This document shows, piece by piece, positions 51,907-62,230 of a DNA stretch of 64,000 bases; position 1 is the stretch's first letter; each line of letters opens with the position of its first letter. The stretch is from Serratia silvae. GTDB lineage: Bacteria; Pseudomonadota; Gammaproteobacteria; Enterobacterales; Enterobacteriaceae. The stretch covers positions 1 to 64,000 of the forward strand of contig NZ_JAGQDC010000022.1 in assembly GCF_023282985.1 (NCBI RefSeq), in the 5' to 3' direction. Position numbers and translations under genes: made by a program. The notes below the pieces were generated by a model. It saw only the letters and a list, made by a program, of their open reading frames with translations, had not been told where the DNA came from and made no database searches.

Positions 51907-52827
51907 CTATTGGTAACGAATCGAAGGGTTGATGGCCGCATACAGCATATCCACCAGCAGATTAATCAGAATAAATTCCAGCGAGAACAGCAGCACTTCG
52001 GCCTGGATCACCGGGTAATCGCGCATTTCTACCGAGTCCACCAGCAAGCGCCCCAGTCCCGGCCAGTTAAACACCTTCTCGACCACGATCGAGCCACCGA
52101 GCAGAAAGCCGAACTGTAGGCCCATCATGGTGATCACCGGGATCATGGCGTTGCGTAGCCCGTGTTTGACGATCACCAGTAACTCCGGCACGCCCTTGGC
52201 GCGGGCGGTGCGCATGTAATCCTCCTGCATCACCTCAACGAACGAGGCGCGGGTAAAGCGTGCCATCACCGCCGCTACCGCTGCACCAAGTGTGATTGAG
52301 GGTAGGATATAATGCTGCCAGGTATCCGCACCCACCGTCGGCAGCCAGCCGAGATTGACCGAGAACACCTGCATCAGCAGCATCCCCAACGCAAAGGCCG
52401 GGAAAGAGATGCCAGACACGGCCAGCGTCATCCCCAGCCGGTCCGGCCAGCGGTTGCGCCATACGGCAGAAATCACGCCGATCGCCATGCCAAAAATCAC
52501 CGCCCACACCATGCTGGCGATGGTCAGCCAAAAGGTCGGCATAAATCGCGTGGCGATCTCTTCACTGACCGGGCGTTTGGACACCATCGACGTGCCGAAA
52601 TCGCCCTGCAAGATATTGACAAAGAAATGCACAAACTGCTGTGGCAACGGCTTGTCCAGCCCAAGATCCTGGCGCACCAATTGGACGACGGCTTCATCTG
52701 CTTCCGGCCCCGCGGCCAACCGCGCCGGATCGCCCGGCAGCATATGGACAAACAAGAACACCAGCACGGCCACGATCAGCAGCGTCGGGATCAGGCCCAG
52801 CAGGCGTTTTAGAAAATAATTAAGCAT
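51907..52827 (-). CDS. gsiC: Glutathione ABC transporter permease GsiC
   Basis: This 306-residue permease of the DppB/OppB type starts [20 protein letters not shown]. The EAA-type loop is [20 protein letters not shown]-like ([15 protein letters not shown]) near residue 215, and the terminal block is [19 protein letters not shown]. Six membrane helices are visible. It forms the transmembrane channel with GsiD. The length equals E. coli GsiC (306). It lies 59 bp after gsiB. Confidence 0.94.
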   Translation of the reverse strand: MLNYFLKRLLGLIPTLLIVAVLVFLFVHMLPGDPARLAAGPEADEAVVQLVRQDLGLDKPLPQQFVHFFVNILQGDFGTSMVSKRPVSEEIATRFMPTFWLTIASMVWAVIFGMAIGVISAVWRNRWPDRLGMTLAVSGISFPAFALGMLLMQVFSVNLGWLPTVGADTWQHYILPSITLGAAVAAVMARFTRASFVEVMQEDYMRTARAKGVPELLVIVKHGLRNAMIPVITMMGLQFGFLLGGSIVVEKVFNWPGLGRLLVDSVEMRDYPVIQAEVLLFSLEFILINLLVDMLYAAINPSIRYQ

Positions 52828-52886
52828 TACGCATAAATCCCCTCACGCCGCCCTTCCCGACCAAGGAAAGGGCGGCAAGCGGTCTG

Positions 52887-54422
52887 TTATTTCAGATCCG
52901 CATTATCAAAGTTAAACGAGGTGTCCGGCATCACGTAGAAGCCGCTCAGCTGTTTGTTGTTGGCAGACAGCAGACGCTCAGTCACCAGGAAAATCCATGG
53001 TGCGTCGGCCCAGATGCGATCTTGTGCATCTTTGTACAGCGCCTGCTTCTGGGCACGATCGGTGGTGGCCAGCGCATCAGCCAGATCCTTGTCGACCTGC
53101 GGATTGCTGTAGAACGCGGTGTTGAACTGCTTAGGCGGTGCGGATTGCGTGGCGAACAGCGGCGTCAGTGCCCAATCGGCCTCCCCGGTTGAGGCCGACC
53201 AGCCGGTATAGAACATACGCACGCTGGTGTCCTTCACGCCTACGCTCTCTACCTGCGCCGCACGTTGGCCCGCATCCATCGCGGTGACGGTCACTTTGAC
53301 CCCAACCTGCGCCAGCTGCTGCTGAGCAAACTGCAACACTTTCTGCGCGGTGCTGTGGTTATGGGAAGACCACAGCGTGGTAGTAAACCCGTTCGGATAG
53401 CCCGCTTCTTTCAGTAACTCACGCGCCTTGGCCGGATCGTATGGCCACGCGTTGTAGCGGGTAGCAAAATCAATGGCCGGAGGCAGCGGGCCTTCCGCCG
53501 GAACAGCAAACCCGGAGAACGCGACCTTAATCAGTGCGTCCTTGTTGATCGCATAGTTCAGTGCCTGGCGCACCTTCGGATTATCGAACGGTTTCTGCGT
53601 CACATTCATGCTGATGTAGCGTTGCAGGATCGACGGCGCGGCTACCAGATCCAGCTTGCTGTTTTTCTCCAGCACCTTGGCTTGCTCATAAGGGATTGGG
53701 AAAGCAAAAGTCGCCTCACCGGTTTGCAGCATCGCCGCACGGGTGTTGTTATCCACTACCGGCCGCCAGGTGATGCTGTCCAACTTAGGTAAGCCCGCCT
53801 TCCAGTAGCCGTCGAATTTCTTCACTTTCACATAGTCGGTCTGGTTCCAGGTTTCGAACTGGTAAGGGCCGGTTCCCACCGGATGGAAACCGATCTCCTT
53901 GCCATACTGCTTGAGTGCAGCCGGGGAAATCATCGCCGCCGCCGGGTGCGCCAGGTTGTTGATAAACGCTGAGAATGGCGCTTTCAGCACGATCTTGACC
54001 GTAGTGGGATCGACCACCTCGGTCTTATCGATCATCTTGAACAGGTTGTAGCGTTTCAGGCGATTATCCGGGTTACTGGCACGATCCAGGTTAACCTTGA
54101 CCGCTTCGGCATCGAATGCGCTGCCATCGTGGAATTTAACCCCCGACTGGAGCTTGATGGTGTAGGTCAGGCCGTCTTTGCTGACGTCGTAACTGTCTGC
54201 CAATACGTTCACCAGCTTCATATCCTTATCAAAGCCAAACAACCCCTGATAGAAGGATTTAGCGACCGCCTGCGACAAGGTGTCGTTGGCATCGTACGGG
54301 TCGAGCGTGGTGAAGTTGGACGCTACGGCAATCACCGCATCCTTGGCAGCCCAAGCCGGGCCAGCAGCGGCAGCCAGCAGTACGGCGGCCAAAACATTAC
54401 GCTTGAATGTGTGCTTAGTCAT
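52887..54422 (-). CDS. gsiB: Glutathione-binding periplasmic protein GsiB
   Basis: This 511-residue binding protein of the extracellular solute-binding family 5 carries glutathione to GsiCD. The signal peptide is [19 protein letters not shown], cleaved near residue 26, and the mature chain begins [40 protein letters not shown] and the later [13 protein letters not shown] are family landmarks. The length matches E. coli GsiB (512). The ATG at 54422 has AGGAGAG upstream; the extra 20 codons of open frame upstream overlap the end of gsiA and lack a signal-like start. Confidence 0.94.
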   Translation of the reverse strand: MTKHTFKRNVLAAVLLAAAAGPAWAAKDAVIAVASNFTTLDPYDANDTLSQAVAKSFYQGLFGFDKDMKLVNVLADSYDVSKDGLTYTIKLQSGVKFHDGSAFDAEAVKVNLDRASNPDNRLKRYNLFKMIDKTEVVDPTTVKIVLKAPFSAFINNLAHPAAAMISPAALKQYGKEIGFHPVGTGPYQFETWNQTDYVKVKKFDGYWKAGLPKLDSITWRPVVDNNTRAAMLQTGEATFAFPIPYEQAKVLEKNSKLDLVAAPSILQRYISMNVTQKPFDNPKVRQALNYAINKDALIKVAFSGFAVPAEGPLPPAIDFATRYNAWPYDPAKARELLKEAGYPNGFTTTLWSSHNHSTAQKVLQFAQQQLAQVGVKVTVTAMDAGQRAAQVESVGVKDTSVRMFYTGWSASTGEADWALTPLFATQSAPPKQFNTAFYSNPQVDKDLADALATTDRAQKQALYKDAQDRIWADAPWIFLVTERLLSANNKQLSGFYVMPDTSFNFDNADLK

Positions 54423-54447
54423 ATTGCTTAACTCTCCTGAGGCAAGG

Positions 54448-56325
54448 CTAAAAGGCACCGGCAATAGGGTGGCGGGCCACAAAGTGCCCTGGCCCTACCT
54501 GCACTAAAGGTGCGGTAACGGGTTCATCATCCAGCCCACGGATCGGGCTGGGTATTTCATCCACCAGCAATGGCCGGTGTTTATGCGCATGGGTTGGATC
54601 GGCCACCGGCACGGCAGCCATCAGCTTACGGGTATAGGCGTGCTGCGGGTTTTCAAACACCGCACGGCGTGGGCCAATCTCAACAATCTGGCCCAGGTAC
54701 ATCACCGCGACGCGATGGCAGACTCTCTCTACTACCGCCATATCGTGGGAAATAAACAGAAACGCGATGCCAAGTTCACGCTGTAAATCGAGCAGCAGAT
54801 TGACGATTTGCGCCTGAATCGATACGTCCAACGCGGAGACCGCCTCATCGGCAATCACCACTTTCGGGTTGAGTGCCAGCGCGCGGGCAATGCAGATACG
54901 CTGGCGTTGACCACCGGAAAACTCATGCGGATAACGCCGCGCATGTTCCGGCTTCAGCCCTACCCGCTCCAATAGCCAGGCCACCCGTTTTTCAGCCTCT
55001 GCCCCGCGAGCGACGTTGTGTACCAGCAACGGCTCCATGATGGAGAAACCAACGGTGAGCCGTGGATCCAGGGAAGCGTAAGGGTCTTGAAAGATAAATT
55101 GAATATCACGGCGCAAATGCTGTAGGGCAGAGCCTTTCAAGCGGTTGATCTGTTGGCCGTTGAAGATAATGGTGCCGCGTTGGCTATCTACCAGCTTTAA
55201 CAGTGAACGGCCGGTGGTGGATTTGCCACAGCCGGATTCGCCCACCAACCCCAGCGTTTCGCCGGGATAGAGATCGAAGCTGATATTTTCCACCGCATGT
55301 ACGCGACGCGTGACGCGGTTGAGAATGCCGCTGCGCAGATCGAAGCGCGTGACCAGATTTTCTACCTGCAAGATCGGCGTAGCCCCGGCAGGAATGGTGT
55401 CTTGTGGCTGATCGTTATCATCGACACCAGCCAACGGAAATTTGGCAGGGAAGTCACGAGTTGCCATCGCACCCAACTGTGGTACGGCGGCCAACAAAGC
55501 CCGAGTATAAGGCTGCTGAGGAGCTGCGAACAACGGGCGCACCTCCCCCTGTTCCACCTTCTCGCCTTGATGCATCACCAGTACCCGATCGGCAATCTCC
55601 GCCACCACGCCCATATCGTGGGTAATGAAGATCACCCCCATTTGCATTTCCTGCTGCAACACGCGGATCAGTTGCAGGATTTGCGCCTGAATGGTGACGT
55701 CCAGCGCAGTGGTGGGTTCATCGGCAATCAACAGTGCCGGTTTGCACGACAGCGCCATAGCGATCATCACCCGCTGACGCATCCCACCAGACAGTTGATG
55801 CGGATAGCGGCCAAGGACGTTTTTGGCCTCGGGAATACGCACCAGATCGAGCATACGCAGCGCTTCACGTTTGGCGCTGTGGTGATCCATCCCCTGATGC
55901 AGACGCAAGGATTCGGCGATCTGCTCCCCCACCGGAAACACCGGGTTGAGCGAGGTCATCGGTTCTTGAAAAATCATCGCCATATCGGCACCACGCAAGG
56001 TTCGCAAGGTGCTCTGTTTCGCCTTGGCCAGATCGAGCACCTGGCCATTACGCCGGCGAAAATGCATCGCGCCGCGGGTTAACTCACCGCCGCCCTGCTC
56101 TACCAGACGCATCAACGCCAGTGAAGTGACCGACTTGCCAGAGCCGGACTCTCCAACGATCGCCAGCGTTTCGCCACGGTCAATGTCGAAGTCCAGATGG
56201 CGCACCGCCTCAACGACGTCACCTTCTTGGCGAAATTGCACACACAAATCGCTCACCGCCAGGACGCGCTCGGGCGGTAAAATCAGCCCACACTCTGCCT
56301 GTGGCTGGATAGCAGTATCGGTCAT
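54448..56325 (-). CDS. gsiA: Glutathione ABC transporter ATPase GsiA (tandem ABC domains)
   Basis: This 625-residue protein fuses two ABC ATPase domains. The first has [33 protein letters not shown] and [19 protein letters not shown]. The second has [37 protein letters not shown] and [18 protein letters not shown]. It drives glutathione import through GsiCD. I chose the ATG at 56325, with GGAGGG upstream, rather than the frame's first Met 42 codons earlier; this gives close to the E. coli length (623). It begins 19 bp after iaaA and ends 25 bp before gsiB. Confidence 0.95.
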   Translation of the reverse strand: MTDTAIQPQAECGLILPPERVLAVSDLCVQFRQEGDVVEAVRHLDFDIDRGETLAIVGESGSGKSVTSLALMRLVEQGGGELTRGAMHFRRRNGQVLDLAKAKQSTLRTLRGADMAMIFQEPMTSLNPVFPVGEQIAESLRLHQGMDHHSAKREALRMLDLVRIPEAKNVLGRYPHQLSGGMRQRVMIAMALSCKPALLIADEPTTALDVTIQAQILQLIRVLQQEMQMGVIFITHDMGVVAEIADRVLVMHQGEKVEQGEVRPLFAAPQQPYTRALLAAVPQLGAMATRDFPAKFPLAGVDDNDQPQDTIPAGATPILQVENLVTRFDLRSGILNRVTRRVHAVENISFDLYPGETLGLVGESGCGKSTTGRSLLKLVDSQRGTIIFNGQQINRLKGSALQHLRRDIQFIFQDPYASLDPRLTVGFSIMEPLLVHNVARGAEAEKRVAWLLERVGLKPEHARRYPHEFSGGQRQRICIARALALNPKVVIADEAVSALDVSIQAQIVNLLLDLQRELGIAFLFISHDMAVVERVCHRVAVMYLGQIVEIGPRRAVFENPQHAYTRKLMAAVPVADPTHAHKHRPLLVDEIPSPIRGLDDEPVTAPLVQVGPGHFVARHPIAGAF

Positions 56326-56344
56326 GCGCCCTCCAGGCAAGCGT

Positions 56345-57304
56345 TCAGCGGTAGATACCCACAGAAGGGGCATCACCGACATAGCCGAAACCGCGATACA
56401 TCCCTTCACTGTTAAACGGTAGTGCGACGTTGCCAAAACGATCGATAGCAATCAGCCCGCCGCTGCCGCCCAGCGCCAACAGCTTGTCCATCACCACTTT
56501 ATCGCAGGCCTGTTGCAGGGTTAGACCGGCATATTCAATCAGTGCAGAAACGTCGTAGGCCGCGACGGTGCGCATAAAGATTTCGCCAGTACCGGTGCTG
56601 GAGACTGCCACCGTGGCGTTGTTGGCATAGCAACCGGCGCCAATAATCGGCGTATCGCCAATGCGCCCTGCCGCCTTATTGGTCATGCCACCGGTTGAGG
56701 TGGCCGCTGCCAGATTACCCAGGGCATCCAGCGCTACCGCACCCACGGTGCCAAATTTGCGATCGGGATCCAGTGGGTCACCGCTGAGCGCCGCCGCACC
56801 ATCGTGATCGAGTAATACACGGCCCTGCTCCGCCTGAGCACGGTGCAATTGGTCAAACCGTTCCTGGGTAAAGAAGAAATCGGGTTCGACCATTTCCAGA
56901 CCGTGATTGGCGGCAAATCTTTCTGCCCCTTCCCCGCCAAACAGCACATGAGTGCTGTTTTCCAGCACCGTACGCGCGGCCAGTACCGGGTTGCGTATCC
57001 GGCTGACCCCGGCGACCGCCCCGGCGTCACAGGTACGGCCATCCATCACGCAGGCATCCAGCTCATGGGTACCTTGATGGGTAAATACCGCGCCCTTGCC
57101 TGCGTTGAACAACGGGCACTCTTCCAGCAGCCTGACTGCCTCCGTTACCGCGTCCAGTGCGCTGCCGCCTGCGGTTAAAATAGCCTGCCCGGCAGCCACA
57201 ATGTTGGAAAGCGCCTGGATATAATCTTGTTCCTTCTCTGCACTCAATGCCGCACGGGTAATTGCGCCCGCGCCACCATGAATGGCAATCACTGGTTTGC
57301 TCAT
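56345..57304 (-). CDS. iaaA: Isoaspartyl peptidase/L-asparaginase
   Basis: This 319-residue N-terminal nucleophile hydrolase cleaves isoaspartyl dipeptides and asparagine. The chain is made as a precursor that cuts itself before the Thr in [20 protein letters not shown] (Thr near residue 179), which becomes the nucleophile. [10 protein letters not shown] at the start and [14 protein letters not shown]-type sequence near residue 210 are family hallmarks. The frame is open 45 codons further upstream, but the ATG at 57304 gives [15 protein letters not shown], the standard start. It heads the iaaA-gsiABCD operon, as in E. coli. Confidence 0.95.
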   Translation of the reverse strand: MSKPVIAIHGGAGAITRAALSAEKEQDYIQALSNIVAAGQAILTAGGSALDAVTEAVRLLEECPLFNAGKGAVFTHQGTHELDACVMDGRTCDAGAVAGVSRIRNPVLAARTVLENSTHVLFGGEGAERFAANHGLEMVEPDFFFTQERFDQLHRAQAEQGRVLLDHDGAAALSGDPLDPDRKFGTVGAVALDALGNLAAATSTGGMTNKAAGRIGDTPIIGAGCYANNATVAVSSTGTGEIFMRTVAAYDVSALIEYAGLTLQQACDKVVMDKLLALGGSGGLIAIDRFGNVALPFNSEGMYRGFGYVGDAPSVGIYR

Positions 57305-57644
57305 TGACCTGACACCTGTGTCTATCCGCGGCAATTCAAGCAGGTACCGCATGAAAATGGAGAGAGAATTATTATTTAGTGTTTTTCGACTATATTTAGC
57401 CCGGCAATCGATGTAAAGCACAAACTCATCACCAAGCATTTAGCTTAGTCTGCTTAGACGCTTTTGTGCATTGAAAGAACTAAACATTATAAAAACAGGG
57501 TGTTATCCCGCTTTTAATTTACCGCTGACAGATTTAACCGGCATATTGTCAGCAGCGGGAAATACTACGGTTCGGCTGATGTTTAATAAGCGTTATCCCA
57601 TGCACCTCTCCGCGATTCCCCGCTTACACGCACATGAAAAATAT
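57305..57644. other. Promoter region of the iaaA-gsi operon
   Basis: There is no supported gene in these 340 bp. The part near iaaA is AT-rich and must hold the operon promoter, which I cannot pin down. Further out, CCGCTGACA and TGTCAGCAGCGG form an imperfect inverted repeat at about 57522-57562 downstream of the DUF924 gene. An open stretch at 57471-57707 overlaps the DUF924 gene antisense and has no family features. Confidence 0.35.
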
Positions 57645-58181
57645 TCAGAAACCCGAACCCGGTTGTTGCAGAAATTTCTGCTCCTCAACCGTAGATTCCC
57701 GGCCTAATATCTCGTTGCGATGGGGATAACGTCCAAAACGATCGATTATGGCCTTGTGACGTATTTCAAATTCCAGCTGATCGCCATTGTTTAATTGGCG
57801 AAACAGCACCAACGCCTGCTGGTGGATCAAGGCGGATTCGGAATGCATAAACGGCAAATAGAGGAAGCCGCGCTGCTCGACCGTCAGGTTTTCACATAGC
57901 CCAGTGGCAATCGCTTCCTGAGCCAGCACCAACGCCATTGCGTCACAAGCAAAGGAGCGTGGCGTGTTACGGAACAGGTTACGGCTGAACTGATCGAGCA
58001 CGATGATTTCCGCCAACCTGCCGGTGATGGTTTCACGCCAATGTGCCAACTCCCCTTGGGCCGCCGCCTGCCAGATCTGGCCAAAGCGGGTATGCAGCAA
58101 ACGGTCGAACTCATTGTCCTTCTTAAACCACATGACTGGGTCGATCTCTTCGAACCAAAAATCCAGTACCTGCTGATGCAT
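57645..58181 (-). CDS. DUF924-family protein
   Basis: This 178-residue soluble helical protein of the DUF924 family has the start VLDFWFEEIDPVMWFKKDNE, the central IIVLDQFSRNLFRNTPRSFA near residue 60 and FLYLPFMHSESALIHQQALV near 110. The fold is tetratricopeptide-like with no known catalytic residues, and the function is not established. The length matches the family (about 180). It is a single gene with its own promoter, which must lie within or beside the ERIC element at 58231-58413. Confidence 0.85.
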   Translation of the reverse strand: MHQQVLDFWFEEIDPVMWFKKDNEFDRLLHTRFGQIWQAAAQGELAHWRETITGRLAEIIVLDQFSRNLFRNTPRSFACDAMALVLAQEAIATGLCENLTVEQRGFLYLPFMHSESALIHQQALVLFRQLNNGDQLEFEIRHKAIIDRFGRYPHRNEILGRESTVEEQKFLQQPGSGF

Positions 58182-58230
58182 GGCTGTCTCCTGTTGGTAA
58201 CTACAACGGAAAGTTTGAAAGGTTCACCGC

Positions 58231-58413
58231 ATATACCCTATGGATTTCAAGTTGGCCGCTCTAGCGCGTCCATGCGCTCGCGGCATTCGTACATCCTTGT
58301 ACAGCACAGCCTAGGCGACAAGCTTGCCCATCCCCAGGAGCTTACTTTTAGTAAGTGACTGGGGTGGGCAAGCACAGGTAACAACGCTGTAGCTTGAAAG
58401 ACGACGGGTATAT
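58231..58413. repeat. ERIC (enterobacterial repetitive intergenic consensus) element
   Basis: The sequence contains AGTAAGTGACTGGGGTG on the plus strand and TAGTAAGCTCCTGGGGATG on the minus strand, the two conserved cores used as the ERIC-2 and ERIC-1R primer sites. The element is a large imperfect palindrome whose tips read ATATACCC (58231-) and GGGTATAT (-58413). It is about 183 bp, longer than the 127-bp E. coli form, as variants with internal insertions are. It lies between the DUF924 gene and moeA. Transcribed copies fold into a long hairpin that can affect mRNA stability. Confidence 0.85.
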
Positions 58414-58490
58414 CTCCTCTTCGGCGTTATCTGCCATAATAGCCCCACTTTGCCGAAAAATTCGCGCACGCCGATTACGGAGTTTTGTTT

Positions 58491-59729
58491 ATGGATCACT
58501 GTCATACTTCTGACCTCATTTCTCTTGAGCAGGCGCTGGAGAAAATGCTCTCCCAGATCGCACCACTGCAACAGAGCGAATCTATCGCCTTGACCAGCGC
58601 AGCCGGGCGCATTACCGCCACCCCGGTAGTTTCCCCCATTGACGTCCCGCCCTTCGCCAACTCGGCGATGGATGGCTACGCAGTACGTCTAAATGACCTG
58701 AACGGTAACTCGCCGTTGCCGGTAGCAGGTAAAGCCTTTGCCGGTGCGCCGTTTACGGATACTTGGCCTGCCAACACCTGCGTTCGCATCATGACCGGAG
58801 CGCCAATTCCAGCCGGTGCGGATGCGGTGATCATGCAAGAGCAGGCGGAAGTGACTGAGGCTGGAGTGCGTTTCAGCGCCCCAGTAACCGCCGGGCAAAA
58901 TATCCGTTTGGCGGGTGAAGATATCCTGCGCGGGGCGAGCGTGCTGCCCGCCGGGATCACGCTGGGGGCCGCACAGTTGCCGTTACTAGCTTCATTGGGC
59001 GTGGCCGATGTCCAGGTGATGCGTAAATTGAAGGTGGCGGTATTCTCTACCGGTGACGAATTGCAGCCGGTCGGCCAGCCGCTACAAGCCGGGCAGATCT
59101 ACGACACCAACCGCTTTGCCGTTCGCCTGATGCTGGAACAGCTCGGCTGCACGGTGATCGATCTGGGGATTATTCGTGATAATCAGGAAGCATTACGTAC
59201 GGCCTTTATCCAAGCGGATAGCGAGGCCGACGTGGTGATCAGCAGCGGCGGCGTTTCCGTCGGTGAGGCCGATTACACCAAGCAGATGCTGGATGAACTG
59301 GGTAAAGTCAGCTTCTGGAAACTGGCGATTAAACCGGGCAAACCTTTTGCTTTTGGCAAGCTGCAGCACGCCTGGTTCTGTGGCCTGCCTGGCAACCCGG
59401 TCTCTGCGGCTTTGACTTTCTATCAACTAGTGCAACCGCTGCTGGCCAAGCTGGCCGGTCACACCGAATGGCAACTGCCACCCCGCCTGAAAGCTCGCGC
59501 CCTGACGCCACTGAAAAAGTCTCCGGGTCGCCTCGATTTCCAGCGCGGCATCTTCACCAGCAATGCCCAAGGCGAGCTGGAAGTGAGCACCACCGGCCAT
59601 CAGGGTTCCCACGTGTTCAGCTCATTCAGCCAGGGTAACTGCTTTATCGTGCTGGAGCGCGAACGTGGCTCGGTGGCCGCTGGTGAGACAGTAGATATCG
59701 AACCTTTCAATGCGTTGCTGAGGAACTGA
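58491..59729 (+). CDS. moeA: Molybdopterin molybdenumtransferase MoeA
   Basis: This 412-residue enzyme inserts molybdate into adenylated molybdopterin. The N-terminal region holds [17 protein letters not shown] near residue 60 and [20 protein letters not shown] near 105. The central MoCF-type domain has [20 protein letters not shown] with IYDTNRF near 185, then [20 protein letters not shown] and [15 protein letters not shown]. The C-terminal domain follows. Length is close to E. coli MoeA (411). I use the ATG at 58491 (GGAG upstream) rather than an in-frame TTG two codons earlier. moeB follows 2 bp later. Confidence 0.94.
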   Translation: MDHCHTSDLISLEQALEKMLSQIAPLQQSESIALTSAAGRITATPVVSPIDVPPFANSAMDGYAVRLNDLNGNSPLPVAGKAFAGAPFTDTWPANTCVRIMTGAPIPAGADAVIMQEQAEVTEAGVRFSAPVTAGQNIRLAGEDILRGASVLPAGITLGAAQLPLLASLGVADVQVMRKLKVAVFSTGDELQPVGQPLQAGQIYDTNRFAVRLMLEQLGCTVIDLGIIRDNQEALRTAFIQADSEADVVISSGGVSVGEADYTKQMLDELGKVSFWKLAIKPGKPFAFGKLQHAWFCGLPGNPVSAALTFYQLVQPLLAKLAGHTEWQLPPRLKARALTPLKKSPGRLDFQRGIFTSNAQGELEVSTTGHQGSHVFSSFSQGNCFIVLERERGSVAAGETVDIEPFNALLRN

Positions 59730-59731
59730 AC

Positions 59732-60538
59732 ATGCTGCCGGAATTAACCGATGCCCAAACGCTGCGCTACAACCGCCAGATCGTACTGCGGGGTTTCGAC
59801 TTCGACGGTCAGGAAAAGCTGCAGGCGGCACACGTGCTGATCGTTGGGCTTGGCGGGCTGGGCTGTGCGGCGGCGCCTTATTTGGCTGCCGCTGGCGTCG
59901 GCCATCTGACGCTGGTTGATTTCGACACGGTTTCCCTCTCCAACCTCCAACGCCAGATCCTGCACCGGGATGACCGCATTGGCATGGCGAAGGTCGAATC
60001 TGCCCGCATTGAGCTGAGTTCCATCAATCCTCATATCCGTATTGATACCCTGGACACACAGCTGGATGACGAGCAAATGGCAGCGCAGATTGCCGCTTGC
60101 GACGTGGTGCTGGACTGTACTGATAACGTGGCGACCCGCGATCTGCTCAACCGCCTGTGCCATGCACAGCGTAAACCGCTGGTCTCAGGGGCCGCCATCC
60201 GTATGGAGGGCCAGCTCAGCGTCTTTACCTATCAGCCGGAACAGCCCTGCTATCGCTGCCTGAGCAGGCTGTTTGGGGAAAATGCGCTGACCTGCGTTGA
60301 GGCTGGCGTGATGGCGCCTTTGGTGGGCACCATCGGTACGTTACAGGCGATGGAAGCCATCAAGCTGTTGGCAAACTATGGCCAACCTTTGGTAGGTAAG
60401 TTGCTGATGTTTGATGCGATGAGTATGCAGTTTCGCGAGATGAAGCTGCCGAAGGACCCGCGGTGTGAAGTGTGTGGTAAAGATGAGGCCCCTCACCCTA
60501 GCCCTCTCCCAAAGCTGTCTCTTGATCAGGAGATCTGA
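59732..60538 (+). CDS. moeB: Molybdopterin-synthase adenylyltransferase MoeB, with an altered C-terminus
   Basis: This 268-residue E1-like enzyme adenylates the C-terminal glycine of MoaD. The nucleotide-binding site is VGLGGLGCAAAPYLAAAGVG near residue 38, and the adenylating Arg/Lys residues are in LSNLQRQILHRDDRIGMAKV. The zinc cysteines are in CYRCLSRLF near 175 and CEVCGKDE near 246. E. coli MoeB has 249 residues and stops close to the last CxxC. Here about 18 extra residues (rich in Pro, Ser and Leu) are encoded by a palindromic repeat and an IS50-end-like sequence that supplies the stop codon. The tail is probably tolerated. It is coupled to moeA. Confidence 0.92.
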   Translation: MLPELTDAQTLRYNRQIVLRGFDFDGQEKLQAAHVLIVGLGGLGCAAAPYLAAAGVGHLTLVDFDTVSLSNLQRQILHRDDRIGMAKVESARIELSSINPHIRIDTLDTQLDDEQMAAQIAACDVVLDCTDNVATRDLLNRLCHAQRKPLVSGAAIRMEGQLSVFTYQPEQPCYRCLSRLFGENALTCVEAGVMAPLVGTIGTLQAMEAIKLLANYGQPLVGKLLMFDAMSMQFREMKLPKDPRCEVCGKDEAPHPSPLPKLSLDQEI

Positions 60539-60577
60539 TCAAGAGACAGCCCTGTGGGAGAGGCTTGGGGTGAGGGG
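60490..60577. repeat. CT-rich palindrome enclosing a 35-bp IS50 inside-end-like palindrome
   Basis: The outer arms (CCCTCACCC and CCCTCTCCCA on the left, their near-complements TGGGAGAGG and GGGGTGAGGG on the right) belong to the gene-end palindrome family seen elsewhere here. In the loop, 60515-60549, is a perfect 15-bp inverted repeat, CTGTCTCTTGATCAG and its complement, around GAGAT. The right 19 bases, AGATCTGATCAAGAGACAG, are exactly the reverse complement of the inside end of IS50 (Tn5), and the left 15 match its first 15 bases. No 9-bp target duplication flanks it. The moeB stop codon lies inside. Confidence 0.75.
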
Positions 60578-60599
60578 CGTGCGGTAAAACTCGAAGAGA

Positions 60600-62192
60600 T
60601 CAGTTGATACCCTGGCTACGCAGATAGTCTTCGTAGTTGCCGGTAAAGTCGATCACCTTGTTCGGCGTCATTTCCAGAACGCGAGTGGCCAGCGAGCTAA
60701 CGAACTCACGGTCGTGGGAAACGAAGATCAGAGTACCTTCGTACATTTCCAACGCCATGTTCAGTGACTCGATGGATTCCATATCCATGTGGTTGGTCGG
60801 TTCATCCATGATCAGGATATTTGGACGCTGCATCATGATCTTGCCGAACAGCATACGGCCCTTCTCACCACCGGACAGCACTTTTACGCGCTTCTTGATA
60901 TCGTCCTGGCTGAACAACAGGCGACCAAGAATGCTACGTACCGCCTGCTCATCGTCTTTTTCCTGCTTCCACTGGCTCATCCAATCGAACACGCTCAGGG
61001 TTTCATCGAACTCGTATTCGTGATCCTGTGCGTAGTAACCGATCTTGGCGTTTTCCGACCATTTCACGCTGCCGTTATCCGGCTGTAGGTCACCGACCAG
61101 CGTTTTCAACAGGGTGGATTTACCGATACCGTTGGCACCCAGGATCGCCACCTTCTCGCCCACTTCAACCATCAGGTTGAGTTTGCTGAACAGAGGGCCG
61201 TTGTCGAAGCCTTTGGCCAGCGCTTCCACTTCCAGCGCGTTACGGAACAGCTTCTTGTCCTGCTCAAAACGGATGAACGGATTCTGACGGCTGGAGGCTT
61301 TCACCTCTTCCAGCTGGATCTTGTCGATCTGACGGGCACGAGAGGTCGCCTGCTTGGACTTTGAGGCGTTGGCACTGAAGCGACTAACGAAGGACTGCAA
61401 TTCGTTAATCTGCGCCTTCTTCTTGGCGTTGTCAGACATCAGGCGTTCACGAGCCTGAGTAGCCGCCGTCATATATTCGTCGTAGTTACCTGGGTAGACA
61501 CGCAGTTCGCCGTAGTCCAGATCCGCCATGTGGGTACAAACCATGTTCAGGAAGTGACGGTCGTGCGAAATGATGATCATGGTGCTGTTACGTTCGTTCA
61601 GCACCTGCTCCAGCCAACGAATGGTATCGATGTCCAGGTTGTTCGTTGGTTCGTCGAGCAGCAGGATTTCCGGATCGGAGAACAGGGCCTGAGCCAACAG
61701 GACACGCAGTTTGAAGCCGGGAGCGATCTCGCTCATCGGGCCATAATGCTGTTCTACCGGGATACCCACGCCGAGCAGCAACTCACCGGCTCGTGCTTCT
61801 GCGGTGTAGCCGTCCATCTCGCCATAGGCCACTTCCAGGTCGGCCACTTTATAGCCGTCTTCTTCGCTCATCTCCGCCATGGCGTAGATGCGGTCACGCT
61901 CTTCCTTCACCGCCCACAGTTCAGTGTGGCCCATGATCACGGTGTCCAGCACGCTGAACTGTTCAAAAGCGAACTGATCCTGGCGCAGTTTACCCAGGCG
62001 CTCGTTCGGATCCAGGAACACGTTACCGCCGCTCGGCGCCAGATCGCCACCGAGGATTTTCATGAACGTCGATTTACCGCAGCCGTTGGCTCCGATCAGA
62101 CCATAGCGGTTACCGCCGCCAAATTTGACAGAGATGTTTTCAAACAACGGCTTACTGCCGAACTGCATAGTGATATTGTTACTTAATAGCAA
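60600..62192 (-). CDS. ybiT: ABC-F family ATPase YbiT
   Basis: This 530-residue soluble protein has two ABC domains without membrane segments and matches E. coli YbiT (530) throughout. The first domain has [19 protein letters not shown] and [21 protein letters not shown] charged linker follows ([20 protein letters not shown] is part of it). The second domain has [35 protein letters not shown] and [23 protein letters not shown] proteins act on the ribosome to resolve stalled translation. The start that aligns with E. coli is a TTG at 62190-62192; an ATG eight codons in is possible. Only 38 bp separate it from a recombinase gene. Confidence 0.93.
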   Translation of the reverse strand: MLLSNNITMQFGSKPLFENISVKFGGGNRYGLIGANGCGKSTFMKILGGDLAPSGGNVFLDPNERLGKLRQDQFAFEQFSVLDTVIMGHTELWAVKEERDRIYAMAEMSEEDGYKVADLEVAYGEMDGYTAEARAGELLLGVGIPVEQHYGPMSEIAPGFKLRVLLAQALFSDPEILLLDEPTNNLDIDTIRWLEQVLNERNSTMIIISHDRHFLNMVCTHMADLDYGELRVYPGNYDEYMTAATQARERLMSDNAKKKAQINELQSFVSRFSANASKSKQATSRARQIDKIQLEEVKASSRQNPFIRFEQDKKLFRNALEVEALAKGFDNGPLFSKLNLMVEVGEKVAILGANGIGKSTLLKTLVGDLQPDNGSVKWSENAKIGYYAQDHEYEFDETLSVFDWMSQWKQEKDDEQAVRSILGRLLFSQDDIKKRVKVLSGGEKGRMLFGKIMMQRPNILIMDEPTNHMDMESIESLNMALEMYEGTLIFVSHDREFVSSLATRVLEMTPNKVIDFTGNYEDYLRSQGIN

Positions 62193-62230
62193 AGGATATA
62201 CTCTTATAGAAACGTGATTTTGGACACATT
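62193..62230. other. Likely junction of an integrated element with the ybiT 5' region
   Basis: The core gene ybiT and a serine recombinase gene start back to back with only 38 bp between them. Large serine integrases normally lie beside their attachment site, so the left junction (attL) is expected here or slightly inside ybiT. The exact crossover cannot be fixed without the right end. Upstream of the ybiT TTG there is no clear Shine-Dalgarno sequence. Confidence 0.4.

Noticed and set aside
55297-56082. 261-codon plus-strand open frame opposite gsiA
   Set aside because: Antisense to the ABC ATPase; no independent evidence of coding.
57471-57707. 78-codon plus-strand open frame between iaaA and the DUF924 gene
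   Set aside because: It overlaps the DUF924 gene antisense and has no recognisable features.
60515-60549. Interpretation of the IS50-like palindrome as a complete Tn5 derivative
   Set aside because: No transposase, resistance gene or 9-bp target duplication is present, so only the end-like sequence itself is reported.
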